Part shown: in pieces, positions 34,346 to 43,317 of the stretch
Layout of the letters: each line of letters opens with the position of its first letter
Numbering within the stretch: position 1 is the first letter of the stretch
NCBI RefSeq assembly: GCF_900177705.1
Contig: NZ_FXBA01000001.1
Span: 620,001 to 684,000, forward strand
DNA: 64,000 nt
Reading direction: 5' to 3'
DNA from: Fibrobacter sp. UWB15
GTDB taxonomy: Bacteria; Fibrobacterota; Fibrobacteria; Fibrobacterales; Fibrobacteraceae
Notes under the pieces: generated by a model
Database searches by the model: none
What the model was told of the DNA's origin: nothing
What the model saw: the letters and a program-made list of their open reading frames with translations, nothing else
Translations under genes and position numbers: made by a program

Positions 34346-34903
34346 ATGAGCAGTCCTTCTTACTTGATGGCATCTCTTCCGATGATTGAGTTTGGCGATC
34401 CAGCCCCGCTCAGTATGGAAGATTTTCGCCACCGCTGCATCGGCGTGCTGTCCGAGTCGGAAATTGCGGCTCTGGACGCGCTTCTGGATGACGGTGAATG
34501 CGAAGAGTGCGACGACGAGTTCGTGCGCGCCTACAAGGCCCACGAAATCCAGATGAAGAACGTTTCGGGCAGGCTCCGTGCAAGCGCATGGGGGCCCGAT
34601 ATCCGTTTTACGGAAAAGTCCTTCCCGGGTTACGATGTCGCCTTTGCCAAGATGATTCAAGATGCGTTTGCCAAGTCGAATCCTATGGAAAAAGAGCAGG
34701 ATATCGACAAGGCCCGTTTCTGGCTTGTGGACTCGCTCGCAGGTGTGGGCGAGGGTACCGTCAAGCATGTTTACGCTTATGCGATCAAACTGAAGATTTG
34801 TGAACGTTGGGCGCGCCTCTCCGAACAAGCGGGCGACGCTGCCGTGTTGAATGTTATTAATGCAAACGATCCTGCATACGCCTCTGCGGCGGCACAGGAA
34901 TGA
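34346..34903 (+). CDS. DUF2764 V-ATPase-associated protein
   Basis: A 185-residue protein located between subunits E and A. It matches the DUF2764 pattern seen in V-ATPase operons of Bacteroidetes, Chlamydiae and others: N-terminal YLMASLPMIEFGD, acidic middle DALLDDGECEECDD, and a C-terminal WARLSEQAGDAAVLNVI helix. It probably replaces subunit C or another stalk component, but the role is unproven. Starts are TTG 34343 or ATG 34346. It overlaps the longer atpA frame, while the chosen atpA start lies 17 bases after its stop. Confidence 0.8.
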   Translation: MSSPSYLMASLPMIEFGDPAPLSMEDFRHRCIGVLSESEIAALDALLDDGECEECDDEFVRAYKAHEIQMKNVSGRLRASAWGPDIRFTEKSFPGYDVAFAKMIQDAFAKSNPMEKEQDIDKARFWLVDSLAGVGEGTVKHVYAYAIKLKICERWARLSEQAGDAAVLNVINANDPAYASAAAQE

Positions 34904-34920
34904 CCGGAGGTCCATTTTCA

Positions 34921-36678
34921 ATGGCTAGTATCGGAAAAATCATCGGCGTCAACGGTAACCTGATTCGCGTCAAGTTCGAAAGCGCCGTGTCCCAGAACGA
35001 AGTGGCGTATGCCAAGCTTACTCAGAAAAACAAGGACGGCAAGTCCGAAGTTATCCCCCTCAAGAGCGAAGTCATCCGTATCCGCGGCGACTACGCCGAA
35101 CTCCAGGTGTTCGAAGACACCACGGGGCTCAAGACGGGTGACGAGGTGGAATTCACCGGCGAACTTTTGTCCGTAGAACTTGGCCCCGGCCTTTTGACCC
35201 AGGTCTTTGACGGTCTGCAGAACCCGCTCCCGAAGCTTGCCGAAGAATGCGGCTTCTTCCTGCAGCGCGGTAAGTATTTGAAGGCGCTCCCCCGCGACAA
35301 GAAGTGGGCATTTACCCCGGTCGCGAAGGTGGGCGATGTGGTGGTCGCGGGCGATACGCTGGGCACCGTTCCCGAAGGCGTGTTCACGCACCGCATCATG
35401 GTGCCGTTCCGCCTGCTGGGCAAGTGGACCGTGGAATCGGTCTCTGCCGCTGGCGAATTCACTGTAGAAACTGTTGTTGCTAAGCTCAAGAATGCTCACG
35501 GCGAAACCCAGGACGTGACGATGGTGCAGACCTGGCCGGTGAAGATGCCGATCAAGGCCTATGAAGAACGCCTGCGCCCGAGCAAGCCCCTCACCATGCA
35601 GCAGCGCATTATCGACACGTTCTTCCCCGTGATGCAGGGCGGTACGTTCTGTACGCCGGGCCCCTTCGGTGCCGGTAAGACCGTGCTCCAGCAGCTTATG
35701 AGCCGCTACGCCGACGTGGATATCGTGATCTTGGCCGCTTGCGGTGAACGTGCAGGTGAAGTGGTGGAAACCCTCCGCGAATTCCCTGAACTGATTGACC
35801 CGCGTACCGGCAAGTCCCTCATGGAACGTACGCTGATTATTTGTAACACGTCTTCGATGCCGGTGGCTGCCCGTGAAGCTTCCGTTTATACGGGCGTGAC
35901 TCTCGCCGAATACTACCGCCAGATGGGCCTGAACGTGCTCCTCTTGGCTGACTCAACCTCTCGTTGGGCTCAGGCTCTGCGTGAAATGAGCGGCCGTTTG
36001 GAAGAAATTCCGGGTGAAGAAGCCTTCCCGGCCTACCTCGAATCCGTGATTGCCGCCTTCTATGAACGCGGTGGCGTGGTACGCCTTAAGGACGGCTCTA
36101 CCGGTTCCGTGACGATTTGCGGTTCCGTGTCGCCGGCAGGTGGTAACTTCGAAGAACCGGTGACCCAGGCCACCCTGAAGGTGGTGGGCGCATTCCTCGG
36201 CCTTTCCCGTGAACGTTCCGACCAGCGCCGCTTCCCGGCCATCCACCCGTTGGATTCCTGGTCCAAGTACGAAGGCATTATCGATTCCAAGAAGGTTGCC
36301 GAAGCCCGTCACATCCTCGCAAACGGCGTGGACGTGAACAACATGATGAAGGTGGTGGGCGAAGAAGGTACTTCGATCGACGACTTCGTGATTTACCTGA
36401 AGTCCGAATACCTCGATGCCGTTTACCTGCAGCAGGACGCCTATAACGAAATCGACGCCGCCTGCTCCGCCGAACGCCAGAAGTACGTGTTCGACAAGGT
36501 TTACACCATCCTCAAGACCCCGATGAAGTTCAGCGAGAAGGACGTCGCCCGTACGTTCTTCCTCAAGCTCACTCAGTCGACAAAGGACTGGAACCGCGTC
36601 AAGTTCGATTCCCAGGAATTCAAGGACCTTGAACAAAGTATTTTCGCTTCCGTGAAGGAGGTTTCCGCTAATGCATAA
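34921..36678 (+). CDS. atpA: V-type ATPase catalytic subunit A
   Basis: A 585-residue catalytic subunit with Walker [10 protein letters not shown], the A-subunit non-homologous bulge region ([15 protein letters not shown]), [17 protein letters not shown], and [24 protein letters not shown] 34921 is chosen because GGAGG lies about 11 bases upstream; the in-frame ATG at 34900 lacks this. Codon use is strongly biased, as for a highly expressed gene. Its end overlaps atpB by 8 bases. Confidence 0.97.
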   Translation: MASIGKIIGVNGNLIRVKFESAVSQNEVAYAKLTQKNKDGKSEVIPLKSEVIRIRGDYAELQVFEDTTGLKTGDEVEFTGELLSVELGPGLLTQVFDGLQNPLPKLAEECGFFLQRGKYLKALPRDKKWAFTPVAKVGDVVVAGDTLGTVPEGVFTHRIMVPFRLLGKWTVESVSAAGEFTVETVVAKLKNAHGETQDVTMVQTWPVKMPIKAYEERLRPSKPLTMQQRIIDTFFPVMQGGTFCTPGPFGAGKTVLQQLMSRYADVDIVILAACGERAGEVVETLREFPELIDPRTGKSLMERTLIICNTSSMPVAAREASVYTGVTLAEYYRQMGLNVLLLADSTSRWAQALREMSGRLEEIPGEEAFPAYLESVIAAFYERGGVVRLKDGSTGSVTICGSVSPAGGNFEEPVTQATLKVVGAFLGLSRERSDQRRFPAIHPLDSWSKYEGIIDSKKVAEARHILANGVDVNNMMKVVGEEGTSIDDFVIYLKSEYLDAVYLQQDAYNEIDAACSAERQKYVFDKVYTILKTPMKFSEKDVARTFFLKLTQSTKDWNRVKFDSQEFKDLEQSIFASVKEVSANA

Positions 36679-37972
36679 TGTGGCATACCATCGTATTGAA
36701 CGCATCGCCGGTTCCGTGATTACGCTCCGCGCCGAAGGTGTAGCAAACCAGGAACTTGCCCAGGTGACAAGCTCGTTCGGAACATCCCTTGCCCGCGTGA
36801 TCCGTATTGACGGCGACATGGTGGACTTGCAGGTGTTCGCAGGTGCCCGTGGTATTTCCACCGACTCCGAAGTGCGCTTCCTTGGCGAACCGATGAAGGT
36901 TCCGTACAGCGAAGCCTTGCTTGGCCGTGTGTTTAACGGTGCTGGTAAGCCCCGCGACAACGGTCCCGAAGTGGACGGCGAACGCATTACTATCGGTGGC
37001 CCTTCCGTGAACCCCGCCAAGCGTATCATCCCGAAGACGATGGTGCGTACGGGTATCCCGATGATCGACGTGTTCAACACGCTCGTGGTTTCGCAGAAGC
37101 TCCCGATTTTCTCTATCGCCGGTGAACCTTACAACGAACTCTTGGCCCGTATCGCATTGCAGGCCGAAGTGGACGTGATTATCCTCGGCGGCATGGGCCT
37201 GAAGCACGATGACTACCTGTACTTGAAGGACTTCCTCGAAAAGAACGGTGCTCTTTCCCGTACGGTGATGTTCATGCACACCGCATCTGACCCGATTGTG
37301 GAATGCTTGCTTGTGCCGGATGCATCCCTCGCTGTGGCAGAAAAGTTCGCTACCGAAGGCAAGAACGTGCTCGTGCTCCTCACCGACATGACGAACTTTG
37401 CAGACGCCATGAAGGAAATCGCCATTACGATGGAACAGATTCCGTCGAACCGTGGTTATCCTGGCGACCTTTACTCTCAGCTTGCTAGCCGTTACGAAAA
37501 GGCTGTGGACTTCGAAGGTTCGGGCTCCATCACTATCCTTGCTGTTACGACCATGCCTGGCGACGACGTGACCCACCCGGTTCCGGATAACACCGGTTAC
37601 ATTACCGAAGGTCAGTTCTACCTGCGTAAGGGCCGTATCGAACCGTTCGGTTCTTTGAGCCGCTTGAAGCAGCAGGTGAACGGCAAGACCCGTAGCGACC
37701 ACCGTACCATCATGAACACCATGATTCAGCTGTACGCAAGCTACAAGGAAACTTTGGAAAAACAGTCCATGGGCTTCAACATGAGTAACTGGGACCAGAA
37801 GCTGCTGAAATACGGTGCCCGTTTCGAGAAGGAAATGATGGACCTCTCCGTGAACATTCCTCTTGAAAAGGCTTTGGACCTTGGCTGGGAAATCCTTGCC
37901 GACTGCTTCGCTCCTGAAGAAACCGGTATTCCGACCAAGATGATCAACGAATATTGGCCCAAGAAGGGGTAA
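36671..37972 (+). CDS. atpB: V-type ATPase subunit B
   Basis: A 433-residue non-catalytic nucleotide-binding subunit. It has [30 protein letters not shown] in place of a Walker [29 protein letters not shown], and [17 protein letters not shown], all typical of the B subunit. It alternates with A in the hexameric head. Confidence 0.96.
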   Translation: MHNVAYHRIERIAGSVITLRAEGVANQELAQVTSSFGTSLARVIRIDGDMVDLQVFAGARGISTDSEVRFLGEPMKVPYSEALLGRVFNGAGKPRDNGPEVDGERITIGGPSVNPAKRIIPKTMVRTGIPMIDVFNTLVVSQKLPIFSIAGEPYNELLARIALQAEVDVIILGGMGLKHDDYLYLKDFLEKNGALSRTVMFMHTASDPIVECLLVPDASLAVAEKFATEGKNVLVLLTDMTNFADAMKEIAITMEQIPSNRGYPGDLYSQLASRYEKAVDFEGSGSITILAVTTMPGDDVTHPVPDNTGYITEGQFYLRKGRIEPFGSLSRLKQQVNGKTRSDHRTIMNTMIQLYASYKETLEKQSMGFNMSNWDQKLLKYGARFEKEMMDLSVNIPLEKALDLGWEILADCFAPEETGIPTKMINEYWPKKG

Positions 37973-37973
37973 T

Positions 37974-38606
37974 ATGGCGAAGGTCAAGTTAACAAAGAAC
38001 GCCCTCAAGGCGGAACGCGACGCATTGAAGCGCTTCCAGCGCTATCTGCCGACGTTGCTCTTGAAAAAGCAGCAGCTGCAGATGGAAATGCGCACGCTCC
38101 AGGAGAGGGTGATGGCTAAGCGAGAAGAGGAGGACAAGCTCCGCAAGAGCATGGCTTCCTGGATTTCGCTGTTTGCCGAACCCATCGAATGGTCAAAGTA
38201 CCTGTCGGTGAAGGAAGTGCGCCAGGGCGAAGGTAACATCGCCGGCGTGAAGATTCCGACATACGACGGGGTAGATTTTAATATTTCGATTCCGGATTTC
38301 TTTACCACGCCCGTGTGGCTGGACGACGGTATCAGAAGCCTCCAGGGCCTGATTTCGCTGCGTCTCGAACGCCGCGTGCTCGAAAAGCAATACGAGCTCC
38401 TCTCGAAGGAACTGCGTACCACGAGCCAGCGCGTGAACCTGTTCGAGAAGGTGAAGATTCCCGAAGCGAAGGAAAATATCCGCGTCATCAACATCTTCCT
38501 GGGCGACCAGCAGACCAGTGGCGTTGCCCGCAGCAAGCTTGCCAAGGGTAAGGCTACCGCCCGTACCGCTGCCCAGGATGCACTCGCGAAGGAGGCCGCC
38601 GCATGA
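37974..38606 (+). CDS. atpD: V-type ATPase subunit D (central stalk)
   Basis: A 210-residue subunit D. It starts with the family sequence VKLTKNALKAERDALKRFQRYLP and continues as a long coiled coil (LLKKQQLQMEMRTLQERVM), ending RTTSQRVNLFEKVKIPEAKENIRVI. It is the rotor shaft. It starts 1 base after atpB's stop and overlaps atpI by 4 bases. Confidence 0.95.
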   Translation: MAKVKLTKNALKAERDALKRFQRYLPTLLLKKQQLQMEMRTLQERVMAKREEEDKLRKSMASWISLFAEPIEWSKYLSVKEVRQGEGNIAGVKIPTYDGVDFNISIPDFFTTPVWLDDGIRSLQGLISLRLERRVLEKQYELLSKELRTTSQRVNLFEKVKIPEAKENIRVINIFLGDQQTSGVARSKLAKGKATARTAAQDALAKEAAA

Positions 38607-40531
38607 TTACTCCTATGAAGAAAGTGACGGTGCTGACGGTTGCAGGTGCGGTTGAAGAGACGCTCCAGGCGCTCCGTACGCTTGAAATTTTGCACCTCAC
38701 GCCTTTGCAGGCGGCTGCAGGCGCCAAGCTGAACCATGCCCGCGGCGAAATGAACCGCGTGCAGAAGGCCTTGGAAGTGGTGCCCGAGAAGGCCCCGAAG
38801 GGTGTGACTCCCGTGAAGGATGCCGCTCCTGCCGCAAGCCTTATCGATGAAATCCAGAACCTGGTTGCCGAAAGCAAGCAGGCGGAAATCGACAAGGAAC
38901 AGGCCGAAGAGGAACTCTCCAAACTTTCCATGTTCAAGAACCTGGACCCCGCAACGGCAGCAGCCCTGCAGGCGAAGGGTATCTATGTCAAACTGTACCA
39001 GCTCCATGACGGTAAAGTCCCGTTCGAACTCGAGGGCGAAGGTTCTATCGAGGAATTCGGCCAGGATGAAAACGGCAAGTATGTAGCTGTCGTGAGCAGG
39101 GGAGAAGCCCCTGTGGCCGTGAAGGGCAACTTCACGGAACTCACGATGCCGCAGAAGTCGCTTGCCGAATACCGTGAAATGGAAGCGAAAGCCAAGGAAA
39201 CGCTTGCCCGCGTCGAGCGTCGCCTGGGTGAACTTTCGGGTGCGCGCGAATCTATCGAGGACAAGCTCCTCGAAGTGGGTGACGACTACCGCATGGTCGA
39301 AGCCGAAGCCTCGATGGTGGGCGACAAGAACGTCGCCGCCGTGCAGGGCTTCTGTCCTGCACCTCGCGTGGGCGAACTCGAGAAGGCCGCCCGCGAGCAC
39401 GGCTGGGGCCTCCTGGTGGACGACCCAGCCGACGGCGACGATATCCCGACGCTGTTGACCTACAGCAAGCTCAGCCGCCCCATGCAGTTCCTGTACGATA
39501 TCATCGGCATTTCGCCGGGGTACAAGGAAGTGGACGTGTCGGCCGTGTTCCTTTGCTTCTTCAGCATCTTCTTTGCGATGATCGTGGGCGACTCGGCTTA
39601 CGGCCTGTTGTTCCTCGGTCTGGCACTCTTTGCCCGCAAAAAGATGCCGAAGGCGAACCCTGCTGGTTTCCACTTTATCTACCTCATGAGCATCGCCACC
39701 ATCGTGTGGGGTGTGATTAACGCAAGCTTCCTCGGGCTCAGCCCCTCGCTTGCGGGGTGGACGTATTACCTGGACATCACCAACTACGGCTGGTTGCCTG
39801 AACCGCTGAAGAACGCGATGCTCTGGATCCGCACAAGCGCCCCGACTGACCCGGCGAAGTTCGAAGCCTACAAGGCCTTCGCCCAGTCGATCACGCTGTT
39901 GCCCGAAAGCTTCGTGCCCAAGGTGGCGGGTGCCTCCCAGATGCAGCATATCCAGCTGTTCTGCTTCTGCATCGCCGTGGTCCACCTGAGTATCGCTCAC
40001 GTGTGGAACGTCTGCGTGCGCATCAAGCGCAAGGACTCCACGTTCATGGCGCAGGTGGGCTGGCTCATCGGCTGCTGGGTGATGTTCTTCCTGGCCTGCC
40101 AGATGGTGCTCGGTATCGATATGCCGAAGTTCGTCATCCCGATGTTCATCGTGGAAGCGGTACTCCTGGTGCTCTTTACCGTGCCGCCCAAGAGGCTCAA
40201 GCAGGACTTCATCAGCATCCCGATGCTCGTGCTCGACGTGGTGAACAGCTTTACCGACGTGATCAGTTACATCCGTCTGTTCGCTGTGGGCATGTCCGGT
40301 GCGGCCATTGCCGAAGCGTTCAACGACATGCTTTCGCCGCTGTTCGGCTCCGCTGTCGGTATCGCTGGGGCTGCCTTCCTGCTGCTCTTCGTGCATGGCC
40401 TGAACATCGCGCTTGCGGTCATGGGCGTCGCCGTCCACGCGGTACGTCTGAATACACTCGAATTTTCAAATGGACTTGGCCAGGAATGGAGCGGATTCGC
40501 ATTCGCGCCCTTCGCCAAGCAGAAAAATTAA
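38603..40531 (+). CDS. atpI: V-type ATPase subunit I (membrane stator a)
   Basis: A 642-residue subunit I: about 300 residues of cytoplasmic coiled coil with alpha/beta domain, then about seven membrane helices. The ion-channel region includes DVVNSFTDVISYIRLFAVGMSGAAIAEAFND with the conserved arginine (SYIRLFA). It pairs with the K ring. Proton versus sodium specificity cannot be read here. Confidence 0.94.
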   Translation: MITPMKKVTVLTVAGAVEETLQALRTLEILHLTPLQAAAGAKLNHARGEMNRVQKALEVVPEKAPKGVTPVKDAAPAASLIDEIQNLVAESKQAEIDKEQAEEELSKLSMFKNLDPATAAALQAKGIYVKLYQLHDGKVPFELEGEGSIEEFGQDENGKYVAVVSRGEAPVAVKGNFTELTMPQKSLAEYREMEAKAKETLARVERRLGELSGARESIEDKLLEVGDDYRMVEAEASMVGDKNVAAVQGFCPAPRVGELEKAAREHGWGLLVDDPADGDDIPTLLTYSKLSRPMQFLYDIIGISPGYKEVDVSAVFLCFFSIFFAMIVGDSAYGLLFLGLALFARKKMPKANPAGFHFIYLMSIATIVWGVINASFLGLSPSLAGWTYYLDITNYGWLPEPLKNAMLWIRTSAPTDPAKFEAYKAFAQSITLLPESFVPKVAGASQMQHIQLFCFCIAVVHLSIAHVWNVCVRIKRKDSTFMAQVGWLIGCWVMFFLACQMVLGIDMPKFVIPMFIVEAVLLVLFTVPPKRLKQDFISIPMLVLDVVNSFTDVISYIRLFAVGMSGAAIAEAFNDMLSPLFGSAVGIAGAAFLLLFVHGLNIALAVMGVAVHAVRLNTLEFSNGLGQEWSGFAFAPFAKQKN

Positions 40532-40570
40532 ACCAAGGGATGATTCCCGCTACTTAATGAGGAAAAAACA

Positions 40571-41026
40571 ATGGAACCGAATACAATGGTTACTCTCGCT
40601 AAAATGGGTGCTGCTGCCGCTCTCGGCATTGCGGCAATGGGCTCCGCCCTTGGTTGCGGAACGGCTGGTATGTCCGCCATCACCATGTGGAAGAAGGCTT
40701 ATGCCCAGGGCAAGAGCGCTCTCTTCACCTTGCTGGTGTTCGTGGGTGCCCCGATTTCCCAGACGATTTACGGCATGCTCTTGATGAACTTCATCCTGAG
40801 CAAGGCTGCCGAAAGCGGCTTTACCAACTGGGGCGGCTGCCTCGGCGCCGGTATCTTCGGCGGGCTTGGCATGATGGCCTCTGCCTGGTACCAGGGCAAG
40901 TCCGCGGCCGTGGCCTGCGACGCCCTCGGTGAAACTGGCAAGGGCATGGTGAACTACCTGATGGTGCTCGGTATCGTGGAAACCGTGGCCCTGTTCGTTC
41001 TCGTGTTCTCCATGATGGTGCTTTAA
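40571..41026 (+). CDS. atpK: V-type ATPase proteolipid subunit K, copy 1
   Basis: A 151-residue two-hairpin (four-helix) c subunit: helices at about 8-30, 45-70, 85-108 and 122-150, with two glycine-rich repeats (ALGIAAMGSALGCGTAG and LGAGIFGGLGMMAS). The ion-binding carboxylate is visible as the glutamate in GIVETVALFVL; the first hairpin has no acid. It is followed after 18 bases by a second, similar gene. Confidence 0.93.
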   Translation: MEPNTMVTLAKMGAAAALGIAAMGSALGCGTAGMSAITMWKKAYAQGKSALFTLLVFVGAPISQTIYGMLLMNFILSKAAESGFTNWGGCLGAGIFGGLGMMASAWYQGKSAAVACDALGETGKGMVNYLMVLGIVETVALFVLVFSMMVL

Positions 41027-41044
41027 TCCAGCGAGGTAACACGT

Positions 41045-41500
41045 ATGGATCAAGCTCAACTTTTAACGCTCGCGAAACTCGGCGCGGTGGCGGCCCTGGG
41101 CCTTGCCGCGGTGGGTTCTGCGCTGGGCTGCGGGACTGCCGGCATGGCGGCCATCGGGGCCTGGAAAAAGGCGTATCTCAAGGGTAAGAACGCGCTGTTT
41201 ACGCTGCTCATCTTCGTGGGCGCGCCGATTGCGCAGACAATCTACGGCATGTTGCTGATGATGTACATCCTGAACAAGTCCCAGGCGGCTCCGGCCAACT
41301 GGGCTGCATACCTGGGTGTGGGCATCTTCGGTGGCATCGGCATGATGGCCTCTGCCTGGTACGTGGGCAAGTCCGCTGCGGACGCCTGCAACGCCCTCGG
41401 CGAAACCGGCAAGGGCCTGGTGAACTACCTGATGGTCTTGGGCGTCGGCGAAACCGTCGCACTGTTCGTCATGGTGTTCTCCATGATGCTGGTATCGTAG
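41045..41500 (+). CDS. V-type ATPase proteolipid subunit K, copy 2
   Basis: A 151-residue paralogue of copy 1, with the same helix layout and the glutamate in GVGETVALFVM. Having two K genes in tandem could give a mixed c-ring or adjust dosage. GCGAGGTAAC, 6 bases before ATG, gives a ribosome site. It is followed by a dispersed repeat and the operon terminator. Confidence 0.93.
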   Translation: MDQAQLLTLAKLGAVAALGLAAVGSALGCGTAGMAAIGAWKKAYLKGKNALFTLLIFVGAPIAQTIYGMLLMMYILNKSQAAPANWAAYLGVGIFGGIGMMASAWYVGKSAADACNALGETGKGLVNYLMVLGVGETVALFVMVFSMMLVS

Positions 41501-41507
41501 GACAAAG

Positions 41508-41567
41508 TGTCATCCTGAGCCCCGGAACAAGTCCGGGGTAAACTCAGTCGAAGGAACTCCTAAACAA
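41508..41567. repeat. dispersed repeat TGTCATCCTGAGC...GTCGAAGGAACTCC
   Basis: The stretch starts TGTCATCCTGAGC, contains the hairpin CCCCGGA-ACAAG-TCCGGGG, and ends GTCGAAGGAACTCCTAAAC. A variant without this hairpin follows the K pseudogene at 48342-48421. The framing words TCATCCTGAGC and GTCGAAGGA recur in many bacterial genomes. Confidence 0.8.
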
Positions 41568-41575
41568 CGAAAATG

Positions 41576-41603
41576 GCGGGGCTATGCCCCGCACCCTTTT
41601 TTT
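41576..41603 (+). terminator. Rho-independent terminator of the V-ATPase operon
   Basis: GCGGGGC-TAT-GCCCCGC is a 7-bp stem followed by ACCC and seven T. A degraded copy without the T run follows the K pseudogene at 48432-48448. Confidence 0.9.
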
Positions 41604-41638
41604 ATCATTGGACTGCGAAAAACAATTAGGATTAGACC

Positions 41639-41854
41639 ATGGTTCAGGAATCTTTTGAATTTGTCGTGTATATGATTCACGCTTGCGCAAACAAGTGGAA
41701 TCGTTTGCCGTCTTTTGTGTATCGAAAGCTGGCTGAGTCAGGCTGTATTCAGAAATTCCTTGTTCCCAATTACGAAATTTTGCATACGCAGAGCACTGAT
41801 TTCGTCGTCAGCGATATTGAAGAATATCTGAACGTCCGTAAGGTGGCCGTATGA
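41639..41854 (+). CDS. DUF3791-family small protein, cassette 1
   Basis: A 71-residue protein: EFVVYMIHACANKWNRLPSF, a central YRKLAESGCIQKFLVPNYEI, and the hallmark LHTQSTDFVVSDIEEYLNVR. DUF3791 genes are regularly found directly before DUF3990 genes. Its stop overlaps the DUF3990 start (ATGA), so expression is coupled. It may be an antitoxin or accessory of the ADP-ribosyltransferase-like partner; the role is inferred from neighbourhood only. Confidence 0.75.
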   Translation: MVQESFEFVVYMIHACANKWNRLPSFVYRKLAESGCIQKFLVPNYEILHTQSTDFVVSDIEEYLNVRKVAV

Positions 41855-42336
41855 TCGTCTATCATGGTTCGAACGTTGTTGTTGACAAGCCGGATGTTGA
41901 GCATTCTTTTCGACCGCTTGATTTCGGAAAGGGATTCTATGTCACGACGGTGCGTGAACAGGCTGTCCGTTGGGCGCACAGGAAAATCGATATTCTAAAG
42001 GATGGGAACCTGAAGCCGATATTGAATGTCTATGACATGGACGATGTCCCTGCCGCACTCTCCGTTAAGACGTTCCCCGATGATTTAGAGGAATGGATTG
42101 ATTTCGTGTGCAAATGCCGCGATGGTTCCTTGGAATATGCCCAATACGATGTAATTATGGGCAAGGTCGCAAATGACAAGGTTTTCCGTGTAGTGGATAT
42201 GTATCACTCCGGTATCTGGGATATGCCGCGGGCATTGAAGGAAATAAAGGCTTATCCGACTTACGACCAGATTGCCTTTATCACGCAAAAGGCTATTGAT
42301 GCGGTCCTGAAATACAAGGGTTGCGAAGAGGTGTAA
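41851..42336 (+). CDS. DUF3990 ADP-ribosyltransferase-like protein
   Basis: A 161-residue protein that begins IVYHGSN and has FGKGFYVTTVREQAVRWA, YDVIMGKVANDKVF and YDQIAFITQKAIDAVL. The H5, Y30 and Q140 positions fit the H-Y-x order of ART-fold enzymes, with Gln in the third place. This suggests a NAD-dependent ADP-ribosyltransferase or a degenerate relative. Flanking small genes and mobile-type surroundings make a toxin role plausible, but no activity is shown. Confidence 0.7.
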   Translation: MIVYHGSNVVVDKPDVEHSFRPLDFGKGFYVTTVREQAVRWAHRKIDILKDGNLKPILNVYDMDDVPAALSVKTFPDDLEEWIDFVCKCRDGSLEYAQYDVIMGKVANDKVFRVVDMYHSGIWDMPRALKEIKAYPTYDQIAFITQKAIDAVLKYKGCEEV

Positions 42337-42337
42337 A

Positions 42338-42553
42338 ATGGTAGACGAAGATGTTCTGGAAAAAGTCTATCAGGAACGCCTGGAAGAGCGCATTATTGCG
42401 CATCTTGCGCAGGTGAAGAACTGTTCGCTAGAACAGGCGATGGATATGTATTATAACAGCGAACTGGCTGACAAAATCCATCAAGGGAAAGATGGAATCC
42501 AGTATCTGGACTATAAGGTCTTGGTGCAGATACTTGTTGATATGGGTGGTTAA
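42338..42553 (+). CDS. 71-residue helical partner of DUF3990, cassette 1
   Basis: The product is helical and acidic: RLEERIIAHLAQVKNCSLEQAM, DMYYNSELADKIHQG, IQYLDYKVLVQILVDM. It shares the ...LxxAMxxFYxSExxxKLxxxxTGLYxxSxxYVY... pattern with the 42706 gene, so both are one family. It starts 1 base after the DUF3990 stop, and the two likely act together, perhaps as toxin and antitoxin. Its last bases share TTAA with a convergent remnant. Confidence 0.7.
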   Translation: MVDEDVLEKVYQERLEERIIAHLAQVKNCSLEQAMDMYYNSELADKIHQGKDGIQYLDYKVLVQILVDMGG

Positions 42554-42705
42554 GCCATCTTGGAGATAATCTCTGCGAATCCGTCATTGTCCGCCATGGC
42601 AATTTCGGAAAGAATGTCGGAAAAGGTGTCGGATAGCACGCTCGGGTACCTGAGCCCGGTAGAGTATAGGTTGAAAAGGCTGGCCGCGTAAGGAGCCTGC
42701 TTAGG
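42550..42705 (-). pseudogene. unidentified C-terminal remnant, 51 codons
   Basis: The frame encodes APYAASLFNLYSTGLRYPS and DTFSDILSEIAMADNDGF, ending at 42550. It runs directly in frame after the TAG stop of the 42706 gene, with no start codon of its own until far in. It is either the tail of a lost gene or the second half of a longer ORF broken by the TAG. No family is recognised. Confidence 0.45.
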
Positions 42706-42936
42706 CTAGACTTCGAGTTGAGTCAGTTTCCCGTTTTCCTGTTCCGCCTTGAATATGTCGTAGACATAGGGAGAACTTTCAAGGTAAAGTCCGGTTTCCG
42801 GGTCAACTAGTTTGGCGAATGTTTCAGAAGCGTAGAACCTACGCATAGCCTCGATGAGAGAGAGTTTCTGGTCTTCCATCACATACGAGATGATGTCTCC
42901 CGTTATGAGTTCAGCAAGCATTTTTGGCTTAGACAT
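42706..42936 (-). CDS. helical partner of DUF3990 system, cassette 2
   Basis: A 76-residue protein in the same family as 42338: DIISYVMEDQKLSLIEAMRRFYASETFAKL-type sequence followed by GLYLESSPYVYDIF. GGAG lies 9 bases before ATG. Its start overlaps the end of a leftover DUF3990 C-terminus, which is the arrangement seen in cassette 1. The toxin-like middle gene is missing, so this partner remains alone. Confidence 0.65.
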   Translation of the reverse strand: MSKPKMLAELITGDIISYVMEDQKLSLIEAMRRFYASETFAKLVDPETGLYLESSPYVYDIFKAEQENGKLTQLEV

Positions 42937-42994
42937 GGGTCGACTCCTTCTTTTTCAACAGCGCAATCGCTTTTTCTGAGTGGAAGAGAATCAC
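42929..42994 (-). pseudogene. C-terminal remnant of a second DUF3990 gene
   Basis: Between the cassette-2 small genes a frame reads VILFHSEKAIALLKKKESTH and then stops, overlapping the next ATG. The pattern fits the end of DUF3990 proteins (QIAFITQKAIDAVLKYK in cassette 1). The rest of the gene is absent, so the ART-like gene was deleted while both neighbours stayed. Confidence 0.6.
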
Positions 42995-43206
42995 TGTATC
43001 TTCCCTCCGTTCTGCTGGCTGACTAGCGTCAGGTCGTTGATGGCGTCTTCAAATGAAAGCGTATGCTCCACATCGTAGAATTCGACAAGGAAATCCATCG
43101 CTCCGTGATTGCATAGATAATCAAAAGCCTGCTTTTCGGTGAGGCTCTTGTTTGCGGCGAACTCGTTGACGCATGCAACGGTATATCTGATCAGTTTCTT
43201 GTCCAT
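42991..43206 (-). CDS. DUF3791-family small protein, cassette 2
   Basis: A 71-residue protein with VACVNEFAANKSLTEKQAF, YLCNHGAMDFLVEFYDVEHT and LSFEDAINDLTLV, the DUF3791 pattern. It begins 3 bases after the 35-residue ORF at 43210. Its last bases overlap the remnant of the DUF3990 gene. Some C-terminal residues may stem from the deletion junction. Confidence 0.75.
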   Translation of the reverse strand: MDKKLIRYTVACVNEFAANKSLTEKQAFDYLCNHGAMDFLVEFYDVEHTLSFEDAINDLTLVSQQNGGKIQ

Positions 43207-43209
43207 TTC

Positions 43210-43317
43210 TTAGATAATATACATCTTGACATCGCCGTTGTCCGTAACGGTGAAACTGTAGTTGGCGATAATCATGTCGGCCTTGTCGGCGATTTCATTA
43301 AGCTGTTGCTCGGACAT
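43210..43317 (-). CDS. 35-residue ORF in DUF3791/DUF3990 cassette 2
   Basis: The ORF encodes MSEQQLNEIADKADMIIANY followed by SFTVTDNGDVKMYII. It overlaps the preceding gene by 20 bases and ends 3 bases before the DUF3791 gene. The helix-then-strand layout looks like a short or shortened form of small proteins seen with such cassettes; I do not know a function. Confidence 0.6.
   Translation of the reverse strand: MSEQQLNEIADKADMIIANYSFTVTDNGDVKMYII

Noticed and set aside
38042-40438. A 798-codon antisense ORF across atpD and atpI
   Set aside because: It mirrors the strong codon bias of the sense genes, is His/Arg-rich, and has no recognisable domain.
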